Assembly: GCA_018368345.1 (NCBI GenBank)
Contig: JAGZEK010000015.1
Coordinates: 1-51,691 of the forward strand
Reading direction: 5' to 3'
Length of the DNA stretch: 51,691 nt
Source: Collinsella sp.
GTDB lineage: Bacteria > Actinomycetota > Coriobacteriia > Coriobacteriales > Coriobacteriaceae
The position numbers were made by a program, and so were the translations under genes. Of the stretch, positions 23,396 to 31,918 are shown piece by piece; position 1 is the stretch's first letter; each line of letters begins with the position of its first letter. The notes under the pieces are model-generated. The model was not told where the DNA came from. It was given only the letters and a program-made list of their open reading frames with translations, and made no database searches.

Positions 23396-23433
23396 CTATT
23401 GCGGACTATGTTTCCTAACAAGGAGTAACTGAT

Positions 23434-24519
23434 ATGGGTCTGATTCAAAAGAAGGACGAGAAGGACGAGATCGACGGCATCCAGATCATCGAGCGCGGCG
23501 AAGGCCCCGACGGTGATGAGGAGGAGAAGATCGATCTGGTCGCCGGTACGTCTGCCGAGCACATTGCTGCCGGTACGACGGCCGAGGAGGAGGACGCTCG
23601 CCTGGAGGCAAAGATCGCCGCGGACGCCGCCGACGAAAACCTCATGCCCGAGGAACAGGACGAGGACGACGACTCCGACGCGGACGACCATGCATCAAAG
23701 CACAAGAAGACGATGATTGCCGCCTTTGTGGTCGCAGTCGTGATCGCTGCCGTGGTCGGCTTCTTTATCGGCAATGGCGGCTTTGGCGGGAAGGGCGTCG
23801 GCTCGGCGACCCTCACTGAGGACCAGCTCGATTCGACCGTGGCAAGCTACAGCTACAACGGCAAGAAGAGCGACATCACCGCGCGCGAGGCCATCGAGAG
23901 CCAGTACAGCCTCGACACCGTCAAGGATGGCGATGGCAACTACACCGCTCCCTCTGCCGACGTCATCCTGTCCTACGTGCGCAACAAGATTCTGCTCGAT
24001 GCTGCCGAGGACGAGGGCATCACCGTCTCTTCCAAGGAGATGAAGAAGTACGCCGAGGATTCCATCGGCACCTCCGACTACAAGACCATGGCCACGCAGT
24101 ACGGCGTGTCCAAGGACCAGGCCAAGCAGATCGTCCGTCAGTCCGCGACGCTGCAGAAGCTCTACAAGAAGAAGGTGGGCGATAGCTCCGCAAGCATGCC
24201 GACCGCCCCGACCGAGCCTGCTGACGGCAACGAGGAGACCGCAAGCAAGGACTACGCCGATTACATCATCAAACTTGCAGGCGACGAGTGGGATAGCGAG
24301 AAGGGCACCTGGAAGGACGCCGATAGCACCTACGCTAAGGCCTTCGCTGACGATGCCTTTACGGCCGATAGCGCTACCTACAAGCAGGCCATGACCGCCT
24401 ATTACACTGCCTACCAGCAGTATTCCTCGCAGGCTTCGAGCGCCAGCTCCAAGTGGACCGAGTATGCTAACGGCCTCTATGCCAAGGCCAACATCAGCAT
24501 CTACGGCCTGTTTGCGTAA
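23434..24519 (+). CDS. Membrane-anchored SurA-like protein
   Basis: A 361-residue protein with a strongly acidic cytoplasmic N-terminus (residues 1-90), one transmembrane helix at about 94-113, and an exported domain. The exported part (SDITAREAIESQYSLDTV, VRNKILLDAAEDEGITVSS) resembles the SurA N-terminal chaperone fold found in secreted foldases. No PPIase (parvulin) domain is visible, so it would act as a chaperone rather than an isomerase. The C-terminal part is rich in Ala, Tyr and Ser. It is a single-gene unit flanked by terminators on both sides. The family assignment is tentative. Confidence 0.6.
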   Translation: MGLIQKKDEKDEIDGIQIIERGEGPDGDEEEKIDLVAGTSAEHIAAGTTAEEEDARLEAKIAADAADENLMPEEQDEDDDSDADDHASKHKKTMIAAFVVAVVIAAVVGFFIGNGGFGGKGVGSATLTEDQLDSTVASYSYNGKKSDITAREAIESQYSLDTVKDGDGNYTAPSADVILSYVRNKILLDAAEDEGITVSSKEMKKYAEDSIGTSDYKTMATQYGVSKDQAKQIVRQSATLQKLYKKKVGDSSASMPTAPTEPADGNEETASKDYADYIIKLAGDEWDSEKGTWKDADSTYAKAFADDAFTADSATYKQAMTAYYTAYQQYSSQASSASSKWTEYANGLYAKANISIYGLFA

Positions 24520-24560
24520 GGTTTGCCTGCACTACTGCGCGCTAACCGATCACCTGATTA

Positions 24561-24599
24561 AGCCCGCTAGAACGGACAACGTTCTAGCGGGCTTTTTTT
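24561..24599 (+). terminator. Intrinsic terminator
   Basis: Perfect 12-bp stem, GCCCGCTAGAAC and GTTCTAGCGGGC, with a seven-base loop and seven T. Confidence 0.95.
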
Positions 24600-24698
24600 G
24601 TTACCGAAACCACTGGGGTAGGCCTCGCGCCCGCACAAGCGCTCCATCGGGTTTCCCTAATTCATCTGGGAAAACAACTGCAAACGATTGCAAGTAAC

Positions 24699-24728
24699 CG
24701 GTGAACGGTCGAAAACTACCGTTCACCG
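24699..24728. promoter_or_regulatory. Dyad motif site A (CGGTGAACGGT family)
   Basis: Perfect 11-base arms, CGGTGAACGGT and ACCGTTCACCG, are separated by eight bases. Related sites occur at 24917, 44776, 49658 and 50846, all upstream of sugar-uptake or regulator genes. Confidence 0.6.
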
Positions 24729-24878
24729 ATAATCTCAAAACTGGTTCTAACTGGTATTAAGTCAAAAAGACCAATTCACATATCTTCACAATGACCTGCA
24801 ATTTTTCTTTACGCTATTTTTAGCCGCCCTGCGTTGTTTAGACACAGGAAAAGTTTCGATCTTTTGCCAAAGCATTTC

Positions 24879-24940
24879 GAAACGGTTTCAAAACCGCAGG
24901 TAGAAGTGTTAACGAGCGGTAAACGGTCGATTTATCACCG
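24879..24940. promoter_or_regulatory. cre-like palindrome and dyad motif site B
   Basis: GAAACGGTTTC (24879-24889) resembles a catabolite-responsive element when read TTGAAACCGTTTCGA. Site B, starting CGGTAAACGGTCGATTT (24917-24940), is the second copy of the dyad family. Both are in the 632-base gene-free space before the amino-sugar PTS. ACTGGT half-sites at about 24740-24756 may add to GntR control. Confidence 0.45.
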
Positions 24941-24996
24941 TGAGCGGTGCAAAAACGTTTTACCGTATGAATCAACGAAAGCGACCTCTTCTGTGG

Positions 24997-25037
24997 TGAT
25001 ATAGTGGCAACAACACGTCACGTGGTTACTACCAGTT
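24997..25037 (+). promoter_or_regulatory. PTS promoter with GntR operator
   Basis: An extended -10 box (TGA-TATAGT, 24997-25005) is followed by the symmetrical TGGT-TACT-ACCA (25023-25034), which would lie just after the transcription start. TGGTTACTACCAG is repeated exactly upstream of agaS at 29317-29329. Such a site fits a GntR/UTRA repressor. Confidence 0.65.
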
Positions 25038-25151
25038 GAGAAACCACTGGTCTTTAAAGAACGCTTTCCAAGAAGCTTTAAGGGCGATTGCCCGCTGGCT
25101 TCCGAAAATCATCGGACTCAGATCGTACACACCTTCGGAAGGGAAATTTGA

Positions 25152-25595
25152 ATGGTTGGCTTTATTCTTACCGGTCATGGACAGTTCGCACCCGGCCTCG
25201 CAAGCGCTATCGCTATGGTTGCCGGCGACCAGCCCGCTTTTACCGTCGTTCCTTTTGAGGGCGACCAGGCTGCTTCCTACGGTGAGGATCTCCGCGCCGC
25301 TATTACCGCTATGCGCGAGGAGTGCGATGGCGTGCTCGTCTTTACCGACCTGCTTGGCGGTACCCCGTTCAACCAGTCGATGATGATTGCCCAGGATGTC
25401 GACAACGTCGAGGTTCTGACCGGTACTAACCTTCCCATGGTTATTGAGCTTCTGTTCCTCCGCGGTAACGCCACGCTCGCCGAGCTTGGCGAGCAGGCCG
25501 TGACCGTTGGCCAGACGGGCATCACCGCCCAGACGGTCGCATCCGTTGCCGGCTCCGAGGAAGAGGATATCTTCGGCGACGAGGACGGCATCTAA
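25152..25595 (+). CDS. PTS mannose-family EIIA component
   Basis: A 147-residue cytosolic phosphocarrier that takes phosphate from HPr and passes it to EIIB. The phosphorylated residue is His9 in FILTGHGQFA. The DLLGGTPFNQS motif (about 75-85) is typical of the EIIA-Man fold. It opens a five-gene operon (EIIA, YajC-like, EIIB, EIIC, EIID). Its stop overlaps the next start by one base (TAATG). The acidic C-terminal extension (EEEDIFGDEDGI) is longer than in most homologues. Confidence 0.92.
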   Translation: MVGFILTGHGQFAPGLASAIAMVAGDQPAFTVVPFEGDQAASYGEDLRAAITAMREECDGVLVFTDLLGGTPFNQSMMIAQDVDNVEVLTGTNLPMVIELLFLRGNATLAELGEQAVTVGQTGITAQTVASVAGSEEEDIFGDEDGI

Positions 25596-25876
25596 TGGCC
25601 GATTTCGGAGCCAACGTTCTGAGCTCCTCGGTCGCCCTTTTAGGCTTGCTTGTCATCATGGGCTTGATTTACACCATCTGGTCGCAAATCAACATGAAGA
25701 AGAAGCAGAAGTACTTCAAGGAGCTGCACACGGAGCTCAAGCCGGGTCAGGAGGTTCTTTTCGCCGGCGGTATCTACGGAACCGTCAAGGGCATCGAAGG
25801 CGAAAAGGTCCAGATCAAAGTCCGATCCGGAGCCGTCGTAGATGTTTCGCGTTACGCGATTCAGGAGATCAAGTAA
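25595..25876 (+). CDS. YajC-like protein inside the PTS operon
   Basis: A 93-residue protein with one N-terminal membrane helix (about 8-28) followed by KKKQKYFKELHTELKPGQEV and a small beta domain, as in the Sec accessory YajC. YajC homologues are known inside some mannose-family PTS operons, for example hyaluronan-type loci of streptococci. It is therefore probably a PTS-associated paralogue rather than the housekeeping YajC. Its partner may be the EIIC/EIID membrane complex; this is an inference. Confidence 0.8.
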   Translation: MADFGANVLSSSVALLGLLVIMGLIYTIWSQINMKKKQKYFKELHTELKPGQEVLFAGGIYGTVKGIEGEKVQIKVRSGAVVDVSRYAIQEIK

Positions 25877-25912
25877 CTGTCGTCAGCAAATAACGAAAGG
25901 AAGCTGATCAAC

Positions 25913-26395
25913 ATGGCAGAACCCAACATTCTTCTTACCCGCATCGATAACCGACTGGTTCATGGTCAGGTTGCCACCCAGTGGAACTCCACTCTGGGCT
26001 CCAACCTCATCCTCGTCGCCAACGACGACGTGTCGACCAACACCATGCGCCAGAACCTCATGAAGATGGCCGCTCCCACCGGCGTCGCTACGCGTTTCTT
26101 CTCCCTGCAGAAGACCATCGACGTCATCGGCAAGGCGAGCCCGCGCCAGAAGATCTTCATCGTGGCCGAAACACCGGAAGACGTGCTTACGCTCGTCAAG
26201 GGCGGTGTGCCTATAAAGAAGGTAAACATCGGCAACATGCACATGTCGGAAGGAAAGCGCCAAGTCGCCACCTCCGTCGCAGTTAACGACGAGGATGTCG
26301 CTGCGTTTAAAGAGCTGCAGGAATTGGGGGTGGAGTTGGAGATCAGGCGCGTTCCGAGCACGCCTGTTGAGGACACGAGCAAGCTCTTCTCGTAA
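25913..26395 (+). CDS. agaV: PTS mannose-family EIIB component (N-acetylgalactosamine type)
   Basis: A 160-residue cytosolic EIIB. The phosphorylated residue is His17 in LLTRIDNRLVHGQVA. The rest (ATRFFSLQKTIDVIG, LVKGGVPIKKVNIGNMH) matches EIIB-Sor/Man. AAAGGAAG precedes the ATG. A paralogue at 36703-37200 lacks this His. Assignment to the N-acetylgalactosamine subgroup is based on the neighbouring agaS and deacetylase genes. Confidence 0.9.
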   Translation: MAEPNILLTRIDNRLVHGQVATQWNSTLGSNLILVANDDVSTNTMRQNLMKMAAPTGVATRFFSLQKTIDVIGKASPRQKIFIVAETPEDVLTLVKGGVPIKKVNIGNMHMSEGKRQVATSVAVNDEDVAAFKELQELGVELEIRRVPSTPVEDTSKLFS

Positions 26396-26485
26396 TCCTC
26401 ATGATCCACGTTGTCAGGAATGAAAACCTGACATTCTGTACGTGAAATCCAAAGTGCGTACATACATTTTGAAAGGAGGAGCAAG

Positions 26486-27286
26486 ATGGAATACTCGATC
26501 ATCCAGGTCGCTCTGGTCTTCATCGTCACGTTCGTCGCGGCAATCGACCAGTTCAACTTCCTCGAGTCTCTCTATCAGCCCATCGTCACCGGCGCCGTCA
26601 TCGGTCTTATCCTTGGCGACCTCAACACCGGTCTTCTCGTGGGTGGTACTTATCAGCTCATGACGATCGGCAACATGCCGATCGGAGGCGCTCAGCCGCC
26701 TAACGCCGTCATCGGCGGCATCATGGCAGCCATTCTCGCTATCGCTACGGGCCTCGAGCCCAACGCGGCAGTCGGCCTTGCCATTCCGTTCGCTCTGCTT
26801 GGTCAGCTCGGCGTTACCCTGGTCTTCACGCTTATGTCGCCGCTCATGTCCTCCGCGGACAACATGGCTCACAACGCTGACACCAAGGGTATCGAGCGTC
26901 TGAACTACTTCGCCATGGCTCTGCTCGGCCTGATCTTCGCTGTCGTCGTCACCCTGTTCTTCATCGCTGGCGCTACCATCGGTCAGACCATCGCTTCCGC
27001 CATCCCGACTTGGCTGCAGACCGGTCTCTCCGCTGCAGGCGGCATGATGCGCTTCGTCGGCTTCGCCGTCCTGCTCAAGGTAATGATGAACCGCGATATG
27101 TGGGGCTTCTTCCTCATGGGCTTTGGCCTCGCGCTCATCACCGTTGCCAACGATTCGCTGGCAACCCCTGCTCTGCTCATCCTCGCTCTCATCGGCTTCG
27201 GTATCGCTTTCTGGGACTTCCAGCAGCAGACCGAGCTGAAGGGTGCAGCTGTTTCTGACGGAGGTGACTTCGAAGATGGCATCTAA
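26486..27286 (+). CDS. agaW: PTS mannose-family EIIC component
   Basis: A 266-residue membrane permease with about six to seven helices. GAVIGLILGDLNTGLLVGGT and NMPIGGAQPPNAVIGGI are characteristic EIIC-Man/Sor motifs for the sugar pathway. AAAGGAGG lies before the ATG. Its last 11 bases overlap the start of EIID, suggesting coupled translation of the two membrane subunits. Confidence 0.92.
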   Translation: MEYSIIQVALVFIVTFVAAIDQFNFLESLYQPIVTGAVIGLILGDLNTGLLVGGTYQLMTIGNMPIGGAQPPNAVIGGIMAAILAIATGLEPNAAVGLAIPFALLGQLGVTLVFTLMSPLMSSADNMAHNADTKGIERLNYFAMALLGLIFAVVVTLFFIAGATIGQTIASAIPTWLQTGLSAAGGMMRFVGFAVLLKVMMNRDMWGFFLMGFGLALITVANDSLATPALLILALIGFGIAFWDFQQQTELKGAAVSDGGDFEDGI

Positions 27287-28358
27287 TGAGTATGTGATCC
27301 CGGAGCACTACGAGGATCTCACTCCTGCTCCGCAGCTCGACCAGAAGACCCTCAACAAGATGGCTTGGCGCTCCTGCTTCCTGCAGGCCTCGTTCAACTA
27401 CGAGCGTATGCAGGCCGCCGGCTGGCTCTACTCTATCATCCCCGGTCTGGAGAAGATCCACACCAACAAGAACGACCTCGCGGCTTCCATGAGCCACAAC
27501 CTGGAGTTCTTCAACACTCACCCGTTCCTCGTCACCTTTGTTATGGGCATCGTGCTTTCGCTCGAGCAGAACAAGGTTGACATCCCCACGATCCGCGCCG
27601 TCCGCGTCGCCGCAATGGGCCCGCTCGGTGGTATCGGTGACGCCCTGTTCTGGCTGACGCTCGTGCCTATCACGGCCGGCATCACCTCCAACATGGCCAT
27701 CAACGGCAACGCCGCTGCACCGATCATCTTCCTAGTGATCTTCAACGTCGTCCAGTTCGCTCTGCGCTTCTGGCTCATGAACTGGTCCTACAAGCTTGGC
27801 ACCAGCGCTATTGACGCTCTGACTGCCAACATGCAGGCCTTCACGCGTGCCGCTTCCATCATGGGCGTCTTCGTCGTCGGTTGCCTGGTCGTCACCATGG
27901 GTGGCACCCAGATCAACCTCCAGATCCCCAACGGCACCACCCGTGGCCTCTCCGCTACTACCGTGATCGTCTCCGAGAAGGAGGCCGAGAACTTCACCGG
28001 TATGGAGGGCATCGATACCGAGACCGCTGAGGCCGGTACCATCGCCATGACCGATGAGGACGGCAACGCCCTCACCGCTTCCGATGCCGACGGCAACGCT
28101 GTCGAGTGCGGCGTCACCGATCTGGGCAACGGCATGGAGTCCGTTACCTACGGCACCGTCACCGAGGATCCGGTCAACTTCTCTGTTGCCGACACCCTCA
28201 ACACCATCGTCCCGAAGCTCGTCCCGCTTATGCTTACGCTGCTGCTTTACTACATGTTCGCTAAGCACAGCTGGACCCCGACCAAGGGCATTCTCCTGCT
28301 CTTCGTCCTTGGCATCCTGGGCGCTGGCCCGCTTGGTCTCTGGCCGAGCATCTGGTAA
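27276..28358 (+). CDS. agaE: PTS mannose-family EIID component with a long insertion
   Basis: A 360-residue EIID. The N-terminus (LNKMAWRSCFLQASFNYERM) and the core MGPLGGIGDALFWLTLVP are typical, and the last 60 residues return to membrane helices. Most EIID proteins are about 260-280 residues; here a hydrophilic segment of about 85 residues (219-303, rich in Asp, Glu, Thr and Gly) is inserted between helices. The ATG at 27276 has GGAGG 11 bases upstream. The insertion probably forms an extra soluble domain or loop; its side of the membrane is uncertain. Confidence 0.88.
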   Translation: MASNEYVIPEHYEDLTPAPQLDQKTLNKMAWRSCFLQASFNYERMQAAGWLYSIIPGLEKIHTNKNDLAASMSHNLEFFNTHPFLVTFVMGIVLSLEQNKVDIPTIRAVRVAAMGPLGGIGDALFWLTLVPITAGITSNMAINGNAAAPIIFLVIFNVVQFALRFWLMNWSYKLGTSAIDALTANMQAFTRAASIMGVFVVGCLVVTMGGTQINLQIPNGTTRGLSATTVIVSEKEAENFTGMEGIDTETAEAGTIAMTDEDGNALTASDADGNAVECGVTDLGNGMESVTYGTVTEDPVNFSVADTLNTIVPKLVPLMLTLLLYYMFAKHSWTPTKGILLLFVLGILGAGPLGLWPSIW

Positions 28359-28424
28359 GGCTCTAGCTTGAGGGGTGTGTCCCTACGCGGCTCACACCCC
28401 GACCCCTTAAGCCATGTGTATGTT

Positions 28425-28458
28425 AAAAGCCGCGTGCTCGAAAGAGCGCGCGGCTTTT
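28425..28458 (+). terminator. Terminator after the PTS operon
   Basis: Stem AAAAGCCGCGTGCTC with GAGCGCGCGGCTTTT and a GAAA loop, followed by a T-rich stretch. A second hairpin (GGGGTGTG/CACACCCC, about 28373-28400) precedes it. Confidence 0.85.
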
Positions 28459-28543
28459 GTTTTCTTGATGATCCGGGTGTGGCAGACAGATAATGCTAAA
28501 CACCCTAGGTAGTTAGCCGAATTCGAGCAAAAGGGAGGATAGG

Positions 28544-29275
28544 ATGGCGATCGGAGCGCGTAAGCAACCGCTGTACGATCAGCTGGTCGATATTCTGACC
28601 GAAAAGATCGACCATGAATATCGCGCCGGTGACATGATTCCTTCCGAGCGCGAACTATCGGAGCGCTATGGTCTCTCGCGCACTACGGTACGCCTGGCTC
28701 TGCAGGAACTGGAGCGTTTAGGATTGGTGGTTCGGCAGCACGGTCGCGGTACCTTTGTGACCGACCGTTCGGCAAAGGCAACCAATCTTATGCAGTCCTA
28801 CAGCTTTACCGAGCAGATGCGCGCGATGGGTCGCGACCCCGAGACCACGATTCTCGAGTTTTGCGAGATGGAGGCCGATAAGAATCTGGCCGAGCATATG
28901 GGATTGCGTATCGGTGATCGCATTTTTAAGCTCAAGCGCCTTCGTTCTGCCGACAACATGCCCATGATGGTCGAACGCAGCTATCTACCGGTTCGTCAAT
29001 TTCTGTCCCTAAAGCGACCGCTACTGGAGCGTAAGCCGCTTTACGATGTGATTGAGCAAGACTTTCAGCAAAAGATACGCGTGGCCGAGGAGGAGTTCTA
29101 TGCGAGCATAGCCCGTCCCACCGACGCCAACCTTTTGGGAATTGTCGAGGGCTCGCCTGTGCTCGATTTGGTCAGGACTACGTATAACGAGTCAAACGAG
29201 GTTGTGGAGTATACACTCTCGGTTGCTCGTGCCGATCAGTTTAAATACAAGGTTTACCACCAGCGTAGCGACTAG
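28544..29275 (+). CDS. GntR/HutC-family regulator with UTRA domain
   Basis: A 243-residue transcription factor. The winged helix-turn-helix (about 9-75) includes SERELSERYGLSRTTVRLAL. The C-terminal UTRA domain (about 90-235) binds a small ligand, usually a sugar phosphate such as GlcNAc-6-P in NagR/DasR. It lies between the PTS operon and agaS. Both have CTGGT-TACT-ACCAG-type palindromes at their promoters, the kind of site this family binds. It is therefore the likely repressor of the amino-sugar locus. AAGGGAGG precedes the ATG. Confidence 0.88.
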   Translation: MAIGARKQPLYDQLVDILTEKIDHEYRAGDMIPSERELSERYGLSRTTVRLALQELERLGLVVRQHGRGTFVTDRSAKATNLMQSYSFTEQMRAMGRDPETTILEFCEMEADKNLAEHMGLRIGDRIFKLKRLRSADNMPMMVERSYLPVRQFLSLKRPLLERKPLYDVIEQDFQQKIRVAEEEFYASIARPTDANLLGIVEGSPVLDLVRTTYNESNEVVEYTLSVARADQFKYKVYHQRSD

Positions 29276-29312
29276 TGTTCGCATCGTATCCATATGATGA
29301 TTCTTTGCATTT

Positions 29313-29350
29313 AACTGGTTACTACCAGATAACCAACTGAAGTGTATAAT
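29313..29350 (+). promoter_or_regulatory. agaS promoter with GntR operator
   Basis: The palindrome CTGGT-TACT-ACCAG (29316-29329) lies 15 bases before a consensus -10 box TATAAT (29345-29350), over the -35 region. A second AACCAACTG half-site follows. The 13-base core is identical to that in the PTS promoter at 25023. Confidence 0.65.
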
Positions 29351-29389
29351 TGCACGTCAGAGGATTACTTCTAGAGAGAGGTATTAGAA

Positions 29390-30556
29390 ATGTTCGAGAA
29401 GAGTGTCGAGGAGCTCACCGAGCTCGGCGCCCAGATCACCACGGCCGAGATTGCTCAGCAGCCCGAGCTTTGGCGTGATACGCTCAACATCTATCGCGAG
29501 AACAAGGAGGCCATCGAGGCCTTCCTGGCCGAGGCTCGCGCTATGGGCGAGGGTCGTCTGTCCGTTGTCTTCACCGGTGCCGGTACGTCCGACTACGTTG
29601 GCGATACCTGCGCTCCGTACCTGCGTCACGCTGGCAACACTGATCTCTACGACTTTAAGCCCATCGCCACGACCGACATCGTGAGCGCCCCGCGCGACTT
29701 CCTGCGCGCCGAGGATCCCACGCTCGTGGTTTCCTTCGCCCGCTCTGGCAACAGCCCCGAGAGCCTTGCCGCCGTTGCCGTTGCCAAGGAGCTCGTCCAC
29801 AACGTCAAGTTCCTCAACATCACCTGCGCTCCCGAGGGCAAGCTCGCCGTCGAGTCTGCCGATGATCCCAACGCGCTGACGCTGCTCATTCCGCGCGCCA
29901 ACGACAAGGGCTTCGCCATGACCGGTTCTTATTCCTGCATGACCCTGCTCTCCACCCTTATTTTCGACACTGCCTCTGACGAGCAGAAGGCCGAGTGGGT
30001 CGAGACCATCGCCAAGATGGGCGAGGAGGTCATCTCCCGTGAGCCCGAGATCGCCGATTACCTGGCTGGCGACTTCAACCGCGTGACCTACTTGGGTTCT
30101 GGCTCCTTCGGTGGCCTTGCCCAGGAGAGCCAGCTCAAGATCCTTGAGCTCGCTCACGGTCTGGTCGCTACTTCCTACGACACCTCCATGGGCTATCGTC
30201 ACGGACCTAAGTCCTTCGTCGACGATAAGACGCTCGTCTTCGTGTTCGTCAATAACGACGCCTACACCCGTCAGTACGACATCGACATCCTCAACGAGAT
30301 CGGTGGCGACGAGATCGCTCAGCACACCATCGCCGTTCAGCAGGAAGGTGCCACCGTCTATGAGGGTGAGTCCTTCACCTTTAAGGGCTACGAGGCACTT
30401 CCCGAGGGCTACCTTGCTCTGCCGTTCGTGATGTTTGCCCAGGCTATCAGCCTGCTCAACTCCGTGCGCGTGGGCAACACGCCCGATACGCCGAGCCCCA
30501 CCGGCACGGTCAACCGCGTGGTTAAGGGAGTGACGATTCACCCCTTCACCGCTTAA
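29390..30556 (+). CDS. agaS: AgaS-type SIS-domain sugar isomerase/deaminase
   Basis: A 388-residue protein with two SIS sugar-phosphate domains. The first contains VVFTGAGTSDYVGD (about 54-67) and VVSFARSGNSPESLAAV (about 114-130). The second contains YLGSGSFGGLAQESQLKILE and the GYRHGPKSFVDDKTLVF motif. AgaS converts galactosamine-6-phosphate to tagatose-6-phosphate and ammonia, the step after the deacetylase encoded next door. AGAGAGG is upstream of the ATG. Substrate identity rests on AgaS similarity and context; a glucosamine-6-phosphate activity cannot be excluded. Confidence 0.88.
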   Translation: MFEKSVEELTELGAQITTAEIAQQPELWRDTLNIYRENKEAIEAFLAEARAMGEGRLSVVFTGAGTSDYVGDTCAPYLRHAGNTDLYDFKPIATTDIVSAPRDFLRAEDPTLVVSFARSGNSPESLAAVAVAKELVHNVKFLNITCAPEGKLAVESADDPNALTLLIPRANDKGFAMTGSYSCMTLLSTLIFDTASDEQKAEWVETIAKMGEEVISREPEIADYLAGDFNRVTYLGSGSFGGLAQESQLKILELAHGLVATSYDTSMGYRHGPKSFVDDKTLVFVFVNNDAYTRQYDIDILNEIGGDEIAQHTIAVQQEGATVYEGESFTFKGYEALPEGYLALPFVMFAQAISLLNSVRVGNTPDTPSPTGTVNRVVKGVTIHPFTA

Positions 30557-30574
30557 TCGCGTCCCCCTGTAAGG

Positions 30575-30611
30575 GCGCCCGTCCGCTCATAACGGCGGGC
30601 GGGCGCTTTTT
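30575..30611 (+). terminator. Terminator after agaS
   Basis: Near-perfect stem GCGCCCGTCCG with CGGGCGGGCGC, followed by five T. Confidence 0.85.
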
Positions 30612-30673
30612 GTTTTACGTGAGCTGGGTATAAGCATCACTACAGTCAACTGCTTTAGAAGCAAGGAGTGCAT

Positions 30674-31843
30674 ATGAGCACGTACGCAATTAAGGCTGAC
30701 AAGTTCTTCTTGCCGGCAGGCCCGCAACTGGGCGGCTATCTTATGGTCGAGGATGGCGTCTTTGGCGCCTGGCAGGCCGACGAGCCCTCTTGCGAGATTA
30801 AGGACTACACGGGATCGTGGATCGCACCGGGTATGGTCGATACTCACATCCATGGCTTCTACAACCACTCAACAACCGATAACGATCCCGAGGGCATCGA
30901 TATCAGCTCGACCGAGCTCGCCCGTCGCGGCACCACCAGCTGGCTGCCCACGACGTTCACCGATGGCGTCGAGCAGATCAAGGACGCCTGCGCCGCCATC
31001 GCTCAGGCGGACGAGGGTCGCGGCCCCGACTTCTGCGGTGCTCGCATTCAGGGCATCTACCTGGAGGGCCCCTTCTTTACCATGAAGCACGTGGGCGCGC
31101 AGAACCCCGCTTACCTGATCGATCCCTCCGAGGAGGTCTTCGATCAGTGGCAGGAGGCTGCGGGTGGTCGCATCGTTAAGAGTGCCATGGCGGCCGAGCG
31201 CGACGGTGCCGCTGCTTATGCGGCTGCTCTGAATGCCAAGGGTGTGGTGACCAGCATCGGTCACTCCGACGCCACCTACGATGAGTGCATCGCCGCTATC
31301 AACGCCGGTGCCAGCTGCTTTACGCATACCTATAACGGTCAGCGCGGGCTGCATCACCGTGAGCCCGGTGTCGTGGGCGCTGCCATGTCCACGCCCGAGA
31401 CCTACGCCGAGATCATCTGTGACGGCAAGCACGTTAACCCTGCCGCCATCAAGGCGCTGCTGCAGGCAAAGGGCTGGCAACACACGGTGCTCATCACTGA
31501 CTGCCTGGGCTGCGGCGGCATGCCCGAGGGCAGCTACACCAGTGGTGGTATGGACGTCATCATGAAGGACAACCTGTGCTGGCTCGCCGACGGCAAGAGC
31601 ATTGCCGGCTCGGTGCTCACGCTTGCCCAGGGCGTCAAGAACATCGTTGACTGGGGCATCGCCAGCGCCGATATCGCCATTCGCATGGCAACCGAGGTGC
31701 CGGCACGCTCCGCGCACATCGAGGATAAGTGCGGCAGCATCATGCCGGGTCGCGACGCCGACTTTGTCGTGTTCGACCATGAGCTTACCCTCGTCGAGAC
31801 GTATGTTGGCGGCCAGAGCGTCGGCAACGCCTTTACCGAGTAA
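30674..31843 (+). CDS. nagA: N-acetylgalactosamine/glucosamine-6-phosphate deacetylase
   Basis: A 389-residue amidohydrolase that removes acetate from an N-acetylhexosamine-6-phosphate in the cytosol. Metal-site residues are in VDTHIHGFYNH (H58 and H60). LEGPFF supplies a conserved Glu, and ITDCLGCGGMPEGSYTSGG carries the catalytic Asp. With agaS adjacent, the substrate is probably GalNAc-6-P (AgaA role), but NagA activity is possible. AAGGAG is five bases before the ATG at 30674, better than the GTG two codons upstream. The last 43 codons have a diverged relic copy at 34572-34703. Confidence 0.9.
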   Translation: MSTYAIKADKFFLPAGPQLGGYLMVEDGVFGAWQADEPSCEIKDYTGSWIAPGMVDTHIHGFYNHSTTDNDPEGIDISSTELARRGTTSWLPTTFTDGVEQIKDACAAIAQADEGRGPDFCGARIQGIYLEGPFFTMKHVGAQNPAYLIDPSEEVFDQWQEAAGGRIVKSAMAAERDGAAAYAAALNAKGVVTSIGHSDATYDECIAAINAGASCFTHTYNGQRGLHHREPGVVGAAMSTPETYAEIICDGKHVNPAAIKALLQAKGWQHTVLITDCLGCGGMPEGSYTSGGMDVIMKDNLCWLADGKSIAGSVLTLAQGVKNIVDWGIASADIAIRMATEVPARSAHIEDKCGSIMPGRDADFVVFDHELTLVETYVGGQSVGNAFTE

Positions 31844-31855
31844 CGATAGAAAAAG

Positions 31856-31887
31856 ACGGCGGGCCCGAATCTGCTCGGACCCGCCGT
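31856..31887. terminator. Bidirectional terminator between nagA and flavodoxin genes
   Basis: Stem ACGGCGGGCCCGA with TCGGACCCGCCGT (one mismatch) between converging genes. An A-rich flank (GAAAAAG) gives a T-rich run on the minus strand. Confidence 0.75.
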
Positions 31888-31918
31888 ATGGGTTAAACGC
31901 TCAAAAGCACCTTCACAG

